64,000 bases of DNA, from contig CAWJTQ010000010.1 in assembly GCA_963845695.1 (NCBI GenBank), positions 467,179 through 531,178 on the forward strand, read 5' to 3'. Below the pieces are notes generated by a model that worked only from the letters and a program-made list of their open reading frames with translations, had not been told where the DNA came from and searched no databases. Position numbers and translations under genes: made by a program. Below, piece by piece: positions 36,326 through 45,835 of the stretch. This DNA comes from CAWJTV01 sp963845695 (GTDB lineage: Bacteria; Planctomycetota; Planctomycetia; Isosphaerales; Isosphaeraceae). The first letter of the stretch is position 1. Each line of letters opens with the position of its first letter.

Positions 36326-38499
36326 CTACTTGAGCCGTTCCTTCCGCGCGGAGAGCCGCTCTTCGACGGTCTGCAAGAGTGGGCTACCCTCGAGGCCGGC
36401 GTCGCGGACAGCACCGCCGAGGGCCACGTTGAGGCGCGGATCGTTGAGTCGGACGAGGGTCTCCAGGACCGCGGCTCGGACTGGCTGAGTGGCGTGGACG
36501 TCGGCGAGCAGGTCGGCCAGCCGCTTGCGGATGTCGTCGGACCGGGCATCGGGCAAGGCCAGGAGTCGTTGCGCGGCTCGGGCCGCGGCGATGACGACCT
36601 CGTCACTGCGCGAGGCCAGCCCCGCCCGGACCAGGGGCAGGCGCGGGGCTCGTTCAGGTCGCCCAGCGCGATCAGTGCCGGGGCCGTGAGCGGGTCGTTG
36701 AGATCCCGGGCCAGCTCGAGCAGGCGCGGGGCGATGTCGGCCTGGCCGAGACGACCCAAGGCCTGGATCGCCGCGCCGTTCCAGGTCAGGTCGTTGCTGC
36801 GCTGCCAGATGGCGTGCAGCTCGGGGATCGCCCGGGGTTCCCGGATCGCCGCCAGGGCATCGATCGCCACATCGCGGAAGTTAGGGTCCGAGAGATGTTC
36901 GATCGCGTAAGGGTAGCCCCCACGGTAGCCATGCCGGCCGACGAATTCGGCCAACCGCAGCTTCCGCCTCAGGTCGCCTTCTTCAGCGAGATGCGGCCAG
37001 GCGGCCCGCGCGGCCTCGGCCGTATTGATCTTCTGGAGGGCGTCGAGAGCCGTCCAGCGCACCGGGAGATTGGTCGGGTCGATCAGACTGTCCAGCACGG
37101 GGACCAACTTCGGGTCGGCGACGCGGTCGCAGGCGGTGGCCATCGCCAATCGCTCGGGGAAATCGAGGGATCGGCGTGCCGCATCGAGGAGGGCCGGGGT
37201 CGCGACGGAGGCCGGCAACTCGCCGAGCAGGCCGATCTCGATGACGATGCCCAATCCGGCGTCATACTTGGCGGTGAGCCGTGCGACGAGGCGTTTGGCA
37301 GCCCCGCCCGGATCGAGCGCCCCGAGGGCTCGCCCGGCGGCTTGCTGGACCTCATCCGGCGCATCCAGCGGCATGGCCTCCAGCTCCGCCGCGAGGCCCG
37401 GGGCCTGGTCCGCGGGAGCCAGCTTGAGGAACGCCCTCAGTTGCGCCGACCGCTCGGCGAAGGTGGATGCCGCCCGCTCGGGCCGGAGCCATGGCCGGGC
37501 CTTTTCCCATCGCCCCGGACCCTTCCCCGTGGCCGCCAGGGCATCGAGCATCGCCACACGAAGCGGCAGGTCGGCTCCGACCGCTTTCGCGGCCGAGATC
37601 AGCGCGGCGGCCGCGGCGTCGTGAAGGTCCTGCTGTCCGAGATAATCAGCGTCCAGGACCGCACCCAGGGTCTGCGCCGCAGCCTCTCTCACGACCGGCG
37701 ACGGGTCCCGCAAGGAACGGACCACGGCGTCCAGCACTCCCGGTGCCTGGGCTGCCAGTAGGGCGCGGCGTCGCAGTGAGACCAGCATCGGCAGGGCATC
37801 CCGTCCTTTCGAGGCCCGCAAGCCCTCGACCAGCAGCGCGACCTTCTTGCTCCGATCCCGTTGTTGCGTGACCGCGATCAACGTCTCGACCGATACCAGG
37901 AGCGGATCGTCCTGAGCACTCAGCCGGGGGATCGACAACTCGAGCGAGCCCGCCAGGTTGCAGTTGAAGTAACCGGGGCCGTTCCGGCCCAGCAGGAGCA
38001 AGAACATCTGCCCGCGGTCAACCTGCTCAGGACCCGCTCCATACTGGTAGATGCCCAGGTCCTGGCCGGTCAGGAGTAGGGTGTCGTGCGCGTAGATCCC
38101 CTTGAGCATTCGCACCGGCTCGAACCGGTACTGCAAAGTGATCTGCTCCTGCTTGCCGCCGTGGACGATCTTGGTCTCGAAGACGTTGACCAGCCGAACG
38201 GCGAGGATCAGCTCGGCGCGGGCGATCGCGTTCTCCAGATCAAGCATGCCCTGCTTGGCGGTATTCCGCGCGCGGACGAGCGTCGGCTCGATCGGGGACC
38301 CCTTGGCGGGCGCCGGCTTGGGAGTTGGCGGGAGCTGGCCCTCGGGAGCGCCCGTTGCGCCGCGGATCGCCCCGGGGGCCGTCCATGCCGTGGCCGCCAG
38401 CAACAAGAAGCTTGCGGAAATCACGGGGCCGAGGAACGATCTCTTGCCGGCCGAAACGGTGAAATCCGAAGGAACGCATCGATTCGGTGGCTTGGTCAT
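36326..38499 (-). CDS. HEAT-repeat protein with signal anchor (one frame change)
   Basis: About 720 residues. The start at 38499 has AGGAG eight bases away. After an N-terminal hydrophobic helix (FLGPVISASFLLLAATAWTA) comes a beta domain resembling a secreted carrier segment (LAVRLVNVFETKIVHG, LLLTGQDLGIYQYGAGPEQV). From about residue 240 there are more than eight HEAT-type helical repeats (DAVVRSLRDPSPVVREAAAQ, IEHLSDPNFRDVAIDALAAI, ALGRLGQADIAPRLLELARD). The frame changes near 36645; the rest (DIRKRLADLLADVHATQPVR, VGPLLQTVE-like end LQTVEERLSARKERLK) reads in a second frame to 36326. It is probably a periplasmic scaffold. Confidence 0.75.
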
Positions 38500-38708
38500 G
38501 GCCCGAACTCCTGGTTGATTCATCAGCGGTCAATGCCGGGCTCCCGATCCCGTGCCGGAAGTCCCTACGATCCTAGGCGTAATCGGCGCGCCGAGAGAGC
38601 GCGATGCTCGGGAGAACCGCCCGGAATCGCACCAGATCGCTTACTCACAAGCCGCTTTCCGCCTTCGCTAATCCGGCGGAGGACTCAACGGAATATCATC
38701 TCAGTCTC

Positions 38709-38774
38709 GTAGGGTGCTCTGTGAGCACCGAATTCGGCGAAGTCCGCCGTATCGGTGCTCACAGAGCACCCTAC
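38709..38774. repeat. perfect 23-bp inverted repeat
   Basis: Arms 38709-38731 and 38752-38774 are exact reverse complements around a 20-base loop. Each arm contains the near-palindrome GTGCTCTGTGAGCAC. It is placed between the LRR gene end and the HEAT gene start and may act as a terminator or REP element. Confidence 0.75.
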
Positions 38775-38796
38775 AAAGACTGTCCGAGACAGTCAC

Positions 38797-39606
38797 TCAA
38801 CGGGATATCCTCAGGTTCGGCATCGCCTTTTGAAGTTCGGCCACTCCGTCGTCGGTGACCTTCGTCCCTTTGATTCGCAGTTGGACCAGGTTGGTCAAAG
38901 GATGCAACCGGGCCAGTCCCGCGTCGCTGACCTTCGTCCCAATCAGGGACAGGTGATGGAGGTTGGTCAGCCCTCCGAGATGGGACAACCCGGCATCGGT
39001 AATCGCGGCGCCGTCGAGCCCGAGCAATTCCAGGCCGTTGAGGCGTTTCAGGTGCGCCAGGCCGGCGTCGGTAACATCCGTGTGGTCGAGATTCAGACCT
39101 CTGAGACGAGTTAGCGGCTTCAGAGGCATGATGCGGGTGTCTGTGGAACAGGCGGAGGAAGAGATTGTCAGCCACCGCAGACTTGTCAGCCGATCGAGAT
39201 GCGCGAGTGCGCGGTCGGACACGTTCGACGGATCGAGGATCAGAGTATCAACCCGGGTGAGGTTTCCGAGTTGAGCCATCTCCGCATCGGATGCCCACCT
39301 GGAAAAAACGACCCACGAGACGTGATGGAAGTCGTCGATCCCGACGCGATCGATCAACCACTTCGGCGCCCAGGGCCGACCGTTCTGGTGGTAACGACCG
39401 TCCGTCCACTGCCAGTCGTACATGACTTTGCCGCCGGTCCTCTCGATCGCTGCCACGGCTTCGCGCTGAATCCGCGCGCTGCGGACCAGCCATCCCAGCC
39501 AGATACCGGCTACGAGAATCACGACCAGGAGCGAGCGCAGGCTGAGATGGAGGTATCTCCGGAGCGAATGTCGGCCAGGCGTCTCGAGGCTACCGGAATG
39601 GTCCAT
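38797..39606 (-). CDS. membrane-anchored leucine-rich-repeat protein
   Basis: 269 residues. A basic N-terminus precedes one transmembrane helix (LRSLLVVILVAGIWLGWLVR, about 23-42). The C-terminal half has at least five LRRs of the bacterial LxxLxLxxTxVTDAGLxxL type: LRGLNLDHTDVTDAGLAHL, LELLGLDGAAITDAGLSHL, LHHLSLIGTKVSDAGLARL and LVQLRIKGTKVTDDGVAEL. The repeats face the periplasm or paryphoplasm. These proteins are common in planctomycetes; the ligand is unknown. Confidence 0.85.
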   Translation of the reverse strand: MDHSGSLETPGRHSLRRYLHLSLRSLLVVILVAGIWLGWLVRSARIQREAVAAIERTGGKVMYDWQWTDGRYHQNGRPWAPKWLIDRVGIDDFHHVSWVVFSRWASDAEMAQLGNLTRVDTLILDPSNVSDRALAHLDRLTSLRWLTISSSACSTDTRIMPLKPLTRLRGLNLDHTDVTDAGLAHLKRLNGLELLGLDGAAITDAGLSHLGGLTNLHHLSLIGTKVSDAGLARLHPLTNLVQLRIKGTKVTDDGVAELQKAMPNLRISR

Positions 39607-39675
39607 GGCGGCCGGCTGTCGAGAGGTTGACGGAATGAAGCTCCGGCGCGGCAGAAGCCGCTTGCCGATCTCGGC

Positions 39676-40740
39676 TCAGGGCTCCTCGCCGTAGATCTGC
39701 TTGAGCTTGCCAACGCGATGCTCGCCGCGGATGACGCGGATGGTCCCCGTGCTGCCGCGCATCACGATCGACTCGGTGGTGGCTCCGTCGGTGAAGAACC
39801 GGACGCCCTGGACCAGGGCCCCATCGGTGATGCCGGTGCAGGCGAAGAAGACGTCGTCTCCTTTCACCAGATCGTCGACGGTCAGGACGCGGTCGAGGTC
39901 GTATCCGGCCGCGATGGCGGCTTGACGCTCGTCGTCATCGCGAGGAAAGAGTCGGCCCTGGATGACGCCGCCGAGACACTTGAGCGCGGCGGCGGCGACG
40001 ACTCCCTCGGGCGTGCCGCCGATGCCGTACAGCAGATCCACGCCCGTGCCGCGACGGGCGGCCGTGATGGCGCCGGCGACGTCACCGTCGGTCAGGAGAT
40101 AAACCCGCGCCCCCATCTTCCGGACGCGGTCCACGGCCTCTTCGTGGCGGGGCCGGTCGAGGATCATCATGGTGACGTCGCTGACCGACATCCGCTTCGC
40201 CTTGGCGACGTTCTTGATGTTCGTCTCGATCGGGGCCGTGATGTCGATCGCCGTCGCGGCCTCGCGGCCGGTGACGATCTTCTCCATGTACACGCACGGA
40301 CCGGGATCGAACATCGAGCCGCGCAGCGAGACGGCGACGACCGAGAGGGCATTCGCCTGCCCCTGGGCCACCAGCCGCGTGCCGTCGATTGGGTTGACGG
40401 CGACGTCCACCTCTGGCGGGCTGCCCGTACCGATTCGCTCGCCGTTGTACAACATCGGCGCCTCGTCCTTCTCCCCCTCGCCGATGACGACCACGCCATC
40501 CATGGGCACGGCGTTGAAGAACAGCCGCATGGCGTCGACGGCACCCTGATCGGCGGCGATCTTGTCGCCCCGGCCCACCCATCGCGCCGCACCCAGCGAG
40601 GCCGCTTCAGTGGTCCGCACCAGGTTCAGCGCCAGGTCATGATCGGGCATCGGCGGCAGCCGTCTGGCAGCGTCCCCTCGACCGGGAATGGGATCGAGGC
40701 CCTCCGGCGTACGGCCCAGGTCATCAGAAGGCATCGACAT
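39676..40740 (-). CDS. glpX: class II fructose-1,6-bisphosphatase
   Basis: 354 residues. The start at 40740 follows TGAGGAG. Family blocks: NLVRTTEAASLGAARWVGRG, DGVVVIGEGEKDEAPMLYNG with metal-binding Glu, VDVAVNPIDGTRLVAQGQ with the DPIDGT-type motif, LTDGDVAGAI, and GIGGTPEGVVAAAALKCLGG. It hydrolyses fructose-1,6-bisphosphate in gluconeogenesis. Upstream is a block of GATTCCA words. It is monocistronic between the LRR and DUF1080 genes on the same strand. Confidence 0.95.
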   Translation of the reverse strand: MSMPSDDLGRTPEGLDPIPGRGDAARRLPPMPDHDLALNLVRTTEAASLGAARWVGRGDKIAADQGAVDAMRLFFNAVPMDGVVVIGEGEKDEAPMLYNGERIGTGSPPEVDVAVNPIDGTRLVAQGQANALSVVAVSLRGSMFDPGPCVYMEKIVTGREAATAIDITAPIETNIKNVAKAKRMSVSDVTMMILDRPRHEEAVDRVRKMGARVYLLTDGDVAGAITAARRGTGVDLLYGIGGTPEGVVAAAALKCLGGVIQGRLFPRDDDERQAAIAAGYDLDRVLTVDDLVKGDDVFFACTGITDGALVQGVRFFTDGATTESIVMRGSTGTIRVIRGEHRVGKLKQIYGEEP

Positions 40741-40757
40741 CGAATCGCTCCTCACGC

Positions 40758-40837
40758 GGATTCCAGATTCCGGATTCCAGATTCCAGATTCCAGATTCCA
40801 GATTCCATAATATCACCAATCTGAAATCTGGAATCCG
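40758..40837. repeat. GATTCCA tandem words upstream of glpX
   Basis: At least six GATTCCAGATTCC-type words in tandem, then an inverted copy (CAATCTGAAATCTGGAATCC). The block fills the gap between the DUF1080 stop and the glpX start and ends about 18 bases before the glpX start codon. Confidence 0.7.
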
Positions 40838-40843
40838 ACTGGA

Positions 40844-41587
40844 CTACGGCAGCTCGCGGATCCGGATGTTCCGGAACTCGACCGGCGCGCCCTCGGACTC
40901 GAGGCAGAGGTACCCCGTGCGCGGATCGCAGCCGCTGCCGCCCGAGACCTCTTCGCCGTTGACCCAGAGCCGGACCTCGCCGTTGATGCCCCGCACATAA
41001 TAGTGATTCCACTCGCCAACGCCCTTGCTCAGGTTCTTGCGGGGGAAGCTGCGGCTGCCGTCGGGTGAGATGGGTGGGAACGGGGCCATCTTCGAGGTTC
41101 CCACGGCGAAGACGTCGCCGTTCGTCGTGAACCAGGTGGCTTTCCTGCCGGAGCTCTTCTCGTAATGATCCTTGTAGCCGTGGTCGAGGATCTGTACTTC
41201 GATACCGCCGCGCGGCAGCGCGTTGGGCTTGAGGCCCTCCAGCGCCTTCTCTGGAGCCCAGACGAAGATCCCCGAATTCCCACCGGATTCGAGGTGTTTC
41301 CACTCGGCGACCAGCTCGAAGTTGGTCACCGGCTTGCTCGTGCGGAGCACGCCAACCGGATGTCCCGTGCAGTGGATCACGCCGTCCTTCCACGTCCAGG
41401 TCTCGGGGTCGCAGTTGACCCTCGCGAAGTCGTCCTGGCCGAGCGTCTTCCAGCCGGGCCCGGTCCCGTCCAGGAAGGCTTTCGGCAAGTGGGCCGGGTC
41501 GCCGGACATGCCAATTGCCAGCGGGGCGGTGATGACCAGCAGCCCGGCGATCCCGGCCAGGCTCCGACGCGATGATGCGGATCTCAT
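40844..41587 (-). CDS. secreted DUF1080 (3-keto-disaccharide hydrolase-like) protein
   Basis: 247 residues from the ATG at 41587 (GAGGAG upstream) with a signal peptide (SRRSLAGIAGLLVITAPLAI). The jelly-roll DUF1080 fold is shown by WTWKDGVIHCTGHPVGVLRT, FELVAEWKHLESGGNSGIFV, GGIEVQILDHGYKDHYEKSS, GEWNHYYVRGINGEVRLWVN and CLESEGAPVEFRNIRIREL. Such proteins bind or hydrolyse 3-keto-glycosides in planctomycetes. The neighbouring ThuA-like gene, on the same strand about 170 bp upstream, is also sugar-linked, so a shared role in glycan or trehalose-type sugar use is plausible. Confidence 0.9.
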   Translation of the reverse strand: MRSASSRRSLAGIAGLLVITAPLAIGMSGDPAHLPKAFLDGTGPGWKTLGQDDFARVNCDPETWTWKDGVIHCTGHPVGVLRTSKPVTNFELVAEWKHLESGGNSGIFVWAPEKALEGLKPNALPRGGIEVQILDHGYKDHYEKSSGRKATWFTTNGDVFAVGTSKMAPFPPISPDGSRSFPRKNLSKGVGEWNHYYVRGINGEVRLWVNGEEVSGGSGCDPRTGYLCLESEGAPVEFRNIRIRELP

Positions 41588-41755
41588 GAGCGGATGCTCC
41601 TCAGGGTCAGTGGCGAATCCGGCGGTCCGGATCATCATCTTGACCGCAAGCCGGTGGGCGCGGCAAGTCGGTCGTGATGATGGCCGGACGGCCGGACGCG
41701 GAAAACTCACGGCGCGAGCGGGCCGGCCGAGCCCAATCGCGAGAAATGCCGAGCC

Positions 41756-42795
41756 TCAAGGGATGGCGTGTTCCTCGGGCTTGACGCCCTTCTTGGCCCC
41801 GCCGAAGCCAAAGGGGAGCGGATGGTACGGGCCGACGAGAGTCACGTCGGTCCGGGCAGGGATCTGGTCCTCGAGTCCGACGGCCCAGTAGGCGGCGTTG
41901 ACCAGCAGCCGGCGCGTGCCCTCGCGCTCGAGGTCGGTCGCGGCCCCCATGGTCGTGGTGAAGATGCGGGCGGCCTTGCCTGCCTTGTCGGTGTAGGTCT
42001 TGACCCAGGCAACGGGCATCATCGGGTCGTTCTTCTTGCCCGTAACCGGCTCATCGTCCGGCTTCATCCCCTTGAGCACCTGGCCGAGGACCAGCGGCGT
42101 GCAGTCGGCGGGCGGGTGGGCTTCATACACGTCGGTCGGCCCCCAGATGTCGCCGTCCTGGATGCCGCGGAGGATCGGATGATCCTTCGCGCCGGGCGCG
42201 AGGATCCGCGCGTGCTCTCCCTGCCGTGGTGCCCGTGATGATTCACCCAGGTCTCGCCCAGCACCTGACGGCCAAACCCCCCATCCCATGCCTTGCTGTT
42301 CCAGGAATACTTCGCATACGTCTTGCCCGTGAGGTTGAAAGCGTGCGTCGCGGTCCGCATGCCGATGATCGGTCGGCCCGACTCGACGTAGTCGACGATT
42401 TCCTTCATCTGGTCGTCGGGCAGGTTGCGGAACCGAGTGGCGATGATCATCAAGTCGGCCGAGCGGAGCGCCTCGAGGCCGGGGATGTTGTCACTCCGGT
42501 TCGGGTCGATGGTCCCGTCCTTGCCGATGGCGAAGAGCACCGTGCACGTGAAGCCGTGATGCCTGGCCAGGATCTTGCCCAGTTGCGGCAGGGCCTCCTC
42601 GGAGCGATATTCCTCGTCGCCGCTGACCAGGACGACGTGCTTCCCCTTGCCCGGCCCATCGGAGCCCTTGTAGACGACCCAGGGATCGGCCCCGAACGTG
42701 GGGGCGGCGAGCCAGACCGTCAGATTCAGGACCATGACCACGAGAACGACCAGGACCGATTCCCTTCGTCGAATGGGTTTCCGTCTTGTCTGCAT
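41756..42795 (-). CDS. secreted ThuA-domain protein (one frame change)
   Basis: About 346 residues. The start at 42795 yields a signal peptide (RRESVLVVLVVMVLNLTVWL). The ThuA (class I glutamine-amidotransferase-like) core is HVVLVSGDEEYRSEEALPQL, ALRSADLMIIATRFRNLPDD, MKEIVDYVESGRPIIGMRTA and GFGRQVLGETWVNHHG. The frame changes at about 42215, where removing one G from GGCAGGGAG gives EHARILAPGAKDHPILRGIQ, and ends VKPEEHAIP. ThuA converts or binds trehalose-type sugars as 3-keto derivatives in known systems. Here it is exported and next to DUF1080. Confidence 0.85.
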
Positions 42796-43244
42796 CACGG
42801 TTTCGCCTTTCTGTAGGGAACGAGGGTTCGGGAGGGTGAGCCAAACCCGGCAGGCTGGATCGGCGACTCCAATCCAGAGGACGGCTTGCATCTTACTGGC
42901 CTCTGGATGGAGAAGTAAACGCCCCAACCCTGGCCGGAACAGCAGGGATGTCTCAACCGACAGAAATTCCGCCAGCCCTCGAGTCGCGCCGAGCCATTCA
43001 CTCCGGAGCGGGCCAGCGACTTGGTCGGGCGAAGGACGGCCTTGCGCGATCCATTGGACGATGACGATCACCGGGTCGGAAACCCTTCGGCGGCCGTCAG
43101 AGAGGGGTCAATCTGACAGCCGCAGAAGTTGTAAAGCGTGAATATCCACATCGTATCCATAGATAATGGTGTGTGTAATCAATACTTACGTCGAATCCCC
43201 GGGGTAAAGCCTGGATGAGAAACGAGACTTTCTAGGAGCGAGCC

Positions 43245-43505
43245 ATGAGACTGCCTCGCGTGAGGTTCACCCTGAGGTCGATGATGATAGCGATGGGGAT
43301 CGTGGCCGTGACTCTGGCAACGGAACGGCTCCTGTTTCATTACGCGGTGAGTCTGGTAAGATCTCACAATGAATATCTCTGGCACGAGGCGGCAACCGTC
43401 TGGGTCATCCTGAACATCACGTTCTCTCTACCTATCGGGATGTCAGCCGCAATGGTCCGGGCCGCGATGAAAGACAATGCCGAGTCACAGAAGCGCATCG
43501 GCTGA
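43245..43505 (+). CDS. small membrane protein of the RFTLRSMMIA type
   Basis: 86 residues with AGGAGCG before the start. LPRVRFTLRSMMIAMGIVAV is a motif-bearing first helix that recurs across many planctomycete small membrane proteins; a second hydrophobic segment (VWVILNITFSLPIGMSAAMV) follows. No enzymatic features. It precedes a zinc-ribbon gene, also on the plus strand, by 160 bp. Confidence 0.65.
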   Translation: MRLPRVRFTLRSMMIAMGIVAVTLATERLLFHYAVSLVRSHNEYLWHEAATVWVILNITFSLPIGMSAAMVRAAMKDNAESQKRIG

Positions 43506-43664
43506 TCGATAGTTGGCGCGGACAGTTGGGCGCACGACGATCTCCGGAAGTGGAAAGTCTGGACGAGAGATCATTCCGACGCCGCGGAGGATGTTTTCGA
43601 CTCGTTCCCCCACTCTGCTGGGGAACGAGGTCAGCGGACTGTCTCTCGGTCAAGGAGCAGGTCG

Positions 43665-44227
43665 ATGAGCACCCCCGAGCACCCGTTTCACGTCTGGGAC
43701 TGCGAGACCATGCTCCAGTTCCGATGCCCCTGGAGTTGGAAGGAGCTGGACCAGACCGCCGAGGCCGACGTCCGTCACTGCCGGGAGTGCAACCGGGACG
43801 TCTACTTCTGCCGGACGCCCGCCGACTTCATCGCCCCGGGGAGCGGGGCCGCTGCGTGGCGATCCCCGACGACCTGTCCCCCGGCGGGGCCCTGGGCCAG
43901 CCTTCGCCCGAGTCCGTGCTTCTTCAGAAGGCACTCGCGGATCAAGGTGTGGCCTGGTGGGAGGAGGTGCTGGTCCAACAGACAGCCCTCAGTGCCGAGC
44001 AGATCGAGGCGATCCGGGCAGCTCAGAGCGAGCTCGCGGAGTCCGTCTCCTGGTACAGCCCGGAGCACCTGGCGGTCCTGAGGATGGCGGTCCAGTCCGG
44101 CGGCATCCGATGCCCCCGGTGTGGCTTCGACCTCGCCGCGGACAGCTTCGGAGTCATGGTCTTCCTGAACACGAGGCAATGTATGGTTTGCCGGGAGCCG
44201 ATCGAACTGGAGCTTCCGTCGGAGTAG
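43665..44227 (+). CDS. zinc-ribbon protein of unknown function (one frame change)
   Basis: About 187 residues with AAGGAG before the start at 43665. The N-terminal ribbon is FHVWDCETMLQFRCPWSWKE with HCRECNRDVYFC. At about 43842 one base too many in CCCCGGGG shifts the frame; the other frame continues ERGRCVAIPDDLSPGGALGQ and ends with a second ribbon (GGIRCPRCGFDLAADSFGVM, TRQCMVCREP). Cys pairs at both ends suggest two zinc sites. A DNA- or protein-binding role is inferred only from the ribbons. Confidence 0.65.
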
Positions 44228-44342
44228 CCAGGGGCTCGGCAATCCAAGGGGCAGGATGGTACGGGCGGCCTGTCCTTTGCGGTACCACCCTGTCAGATGC
44301 TGTCGAGGCGTGGAGACGGATTGCCCTGATCCGCGCGAACGA

Positions 44343-44792
44343 TCATTCTCCCATGTCCGTCAGCCGAGCAGAGGGCGCCTTCGTGCGGCTCGGAAGGCTG
44401 ACGGCCAGGCCCACGACGCAAAAGACGAAGACGGGCACGGCCACGCCCAGCCACACCCGCAACGGATGAGCTGCCAATCTCGTCGAGATCCTGCCGTGCC
44501 ACTGGCCATCCGGGGTTCCGATCTGGTGGAGCGCGAGGAACGTTTTTCGGTCGTCGGGGTTCGGCGTCAGCATCAAGGTTCGGCCGTCAGACGTCGTGTA
44601 CTGCGATGCGGTCGAAGTCTGAAGGGCTCGATAGTCGGCGTCCGAAAGCCATCGGATGCTCACGTCCCGCGGGTCGAGAGACCACTCGTTATCCTTCAAC
44701 CAGTAGACCAGGAAGAACCCCGAACAGGCCAGATTGAAGATCATCAAGACGAACACGGCCGGGACGAGATACGGTCGCGTGCGGCAGGTCAT
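44343..44792 (-). CDS. two-helix membrane protein
   Basis: 149 residues. Transmembrane helices at about 8-30 (LVPAVFVLMIFNLACSGFFL) and 110-131 (LRVWLGVAVPVFVFCVVGLA) flank an extracytoplasmic loop (WSLDPRDVSIRWLSDADYRA, TTSDGRTLMLTPNP). No known family is recognised. It is convergent with the zinc-ribbon gene. Confidence 0.6.
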   Translation of the reverse strand: MTCRTRPYLVPAVFVLMIFNLACSGFFLVYWLKDNEWSLDPRDVSIRWLSDADYRALQTSTASQYTTSDGRTLMLTPNPDDRKTFLALHQIGTPDGQWHGRISTRLAAHPLRVWLGVAVPVFVFCVVGLAVSLPSRTKAPSARLTDMGE

Positions 44793-45198
44793 TGCGAGGC
44801 TCCTTCACCTGGAGAATTCGGGTGCGGGCCGCTCGCAGGCCCACGAGCAGAGGCGCGTCGCCATCGAAGCGTATTCGCTATCGGGGCGACTTTATCCGGA
44901 GTTTCCCGGATCCTTGCCACAACGCGCGACCCACTCCGAAGCGATTCCTGGAGTTCACACGAGGGCGGAGATGGGATAAGATAGCCGAAAAGCGTGATAG
45001 TGCCGAGGCAGGCCGGGACACCGCCAACAATCGGGACGATCGACCCGGATCGGCTGGGTGTCCGAGAGGGGTGTAGGGTGTAGGGTGGGTCGAGCCGCGA
45101 TTCCTCGCGGCGAGGCTCACCGAAGACGGCGCGGTGTTCGGAGGGCTCACGCTACGTTGCGGCGTTCGACCCACCTTACAGGCGTCTCGTCCACCCTC
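44793..45198. repeat. intergenic region with inverted repeat (45079-45180)
   Basis: TGTAGGGTGGGTCGA (45079-45093) is inverted with one mismatch as TCGACCCACCTTACA (45166-45180), preceded by a tandem GTGTAGGGTGTAGGG. This GTAGGGTGGGTC type of element is widespread in bacterial intergenic DNA. No gene is seen in the rest of the interval. Confidence 0.6.
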
Positions 45199-45775
45199 TC
45201 AGGATGGCACGCCGGCTTGCCGGGCGGCCTTCAGAGCGTTAGCGTACCACTCCAACTCATCCAGGAACCGGGCGGCCCGCTTGTCGTACGCCGCATCGAG
45301 CGGACGGCCGTCCTCGTCGAAGGCGTCTTGCACGCGCGGGACCGGTAGCAGGGAGGGAATGCTCGGGGTCCCCAGCTCGCAGAGCATCGCGCGAACTGCA
45401 TCGCAGCCCGCACGCCGCCGAATCCGCCGGCCGAGTAGCACACGATCGCCGAGGGCCGCCAGAAGTATTCTTCCAGGAAGTGGTCGAGCAGGTTCGAGAG
45501 CGCCGGCGGGATGCTGTGGTTGTACTCGCCGGAGACGATGATGAAGGCGTCGGCCGCCTTGATCTGGCCCGCCAGACGTTCGAGATTCTCAGGAGCCTCG
45601 CCGGGCGCATACTCCTTGTACATCCGGTCCAGGAGCGGAAGACGCTCCTCGACCGGATCGACCAGCGTCGCGCGGTGGCCGCGAGCCCGACAGGTCTCGA
45701 GGATGAACCGCGCGGCGCGGATCCCTGACGATCGCGGCGGACCGAGCCGTAGATGATGAGCAGGTCGAGTGACAT
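45199..45775 (-). CDS. NAD(P)H-dependent FMN reductase (two frame changes)
   Basis: About 190 residues in three frames. MSLDLLIIYGSVRRDRQG supplies the flavin phosphate loop. From about 45725 the second frame has GIRAARFILETCRARGHRAT and the flavin-binding FIIVSGEYNHSIPPALSNLL. From about 45385 the third reads MLCELGTPSIPSLLPVPRVQ and ends EWYANALKAARQAGVPS. This is the flavodoxin-like NADPH-dependent FMN reductase family, supplying reduced flavin or reducing quinones. Breaks lie in short G/C runs. It stands alone, upstream of an inverted-repeat region. Confidence 0.8.
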
Positions 45776-45835
45776 GGCGCGTGCCTCTCCGGAGATGCGA
45801 CTGTGAACGACCGATCCGCGCGCGACGGGCCGGCC

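Noticed and set aside
39718..40824. 368-codon plus-strand frame opposite glpX
   Set aside because: Antisense of a clearly conserved enzyme gene.
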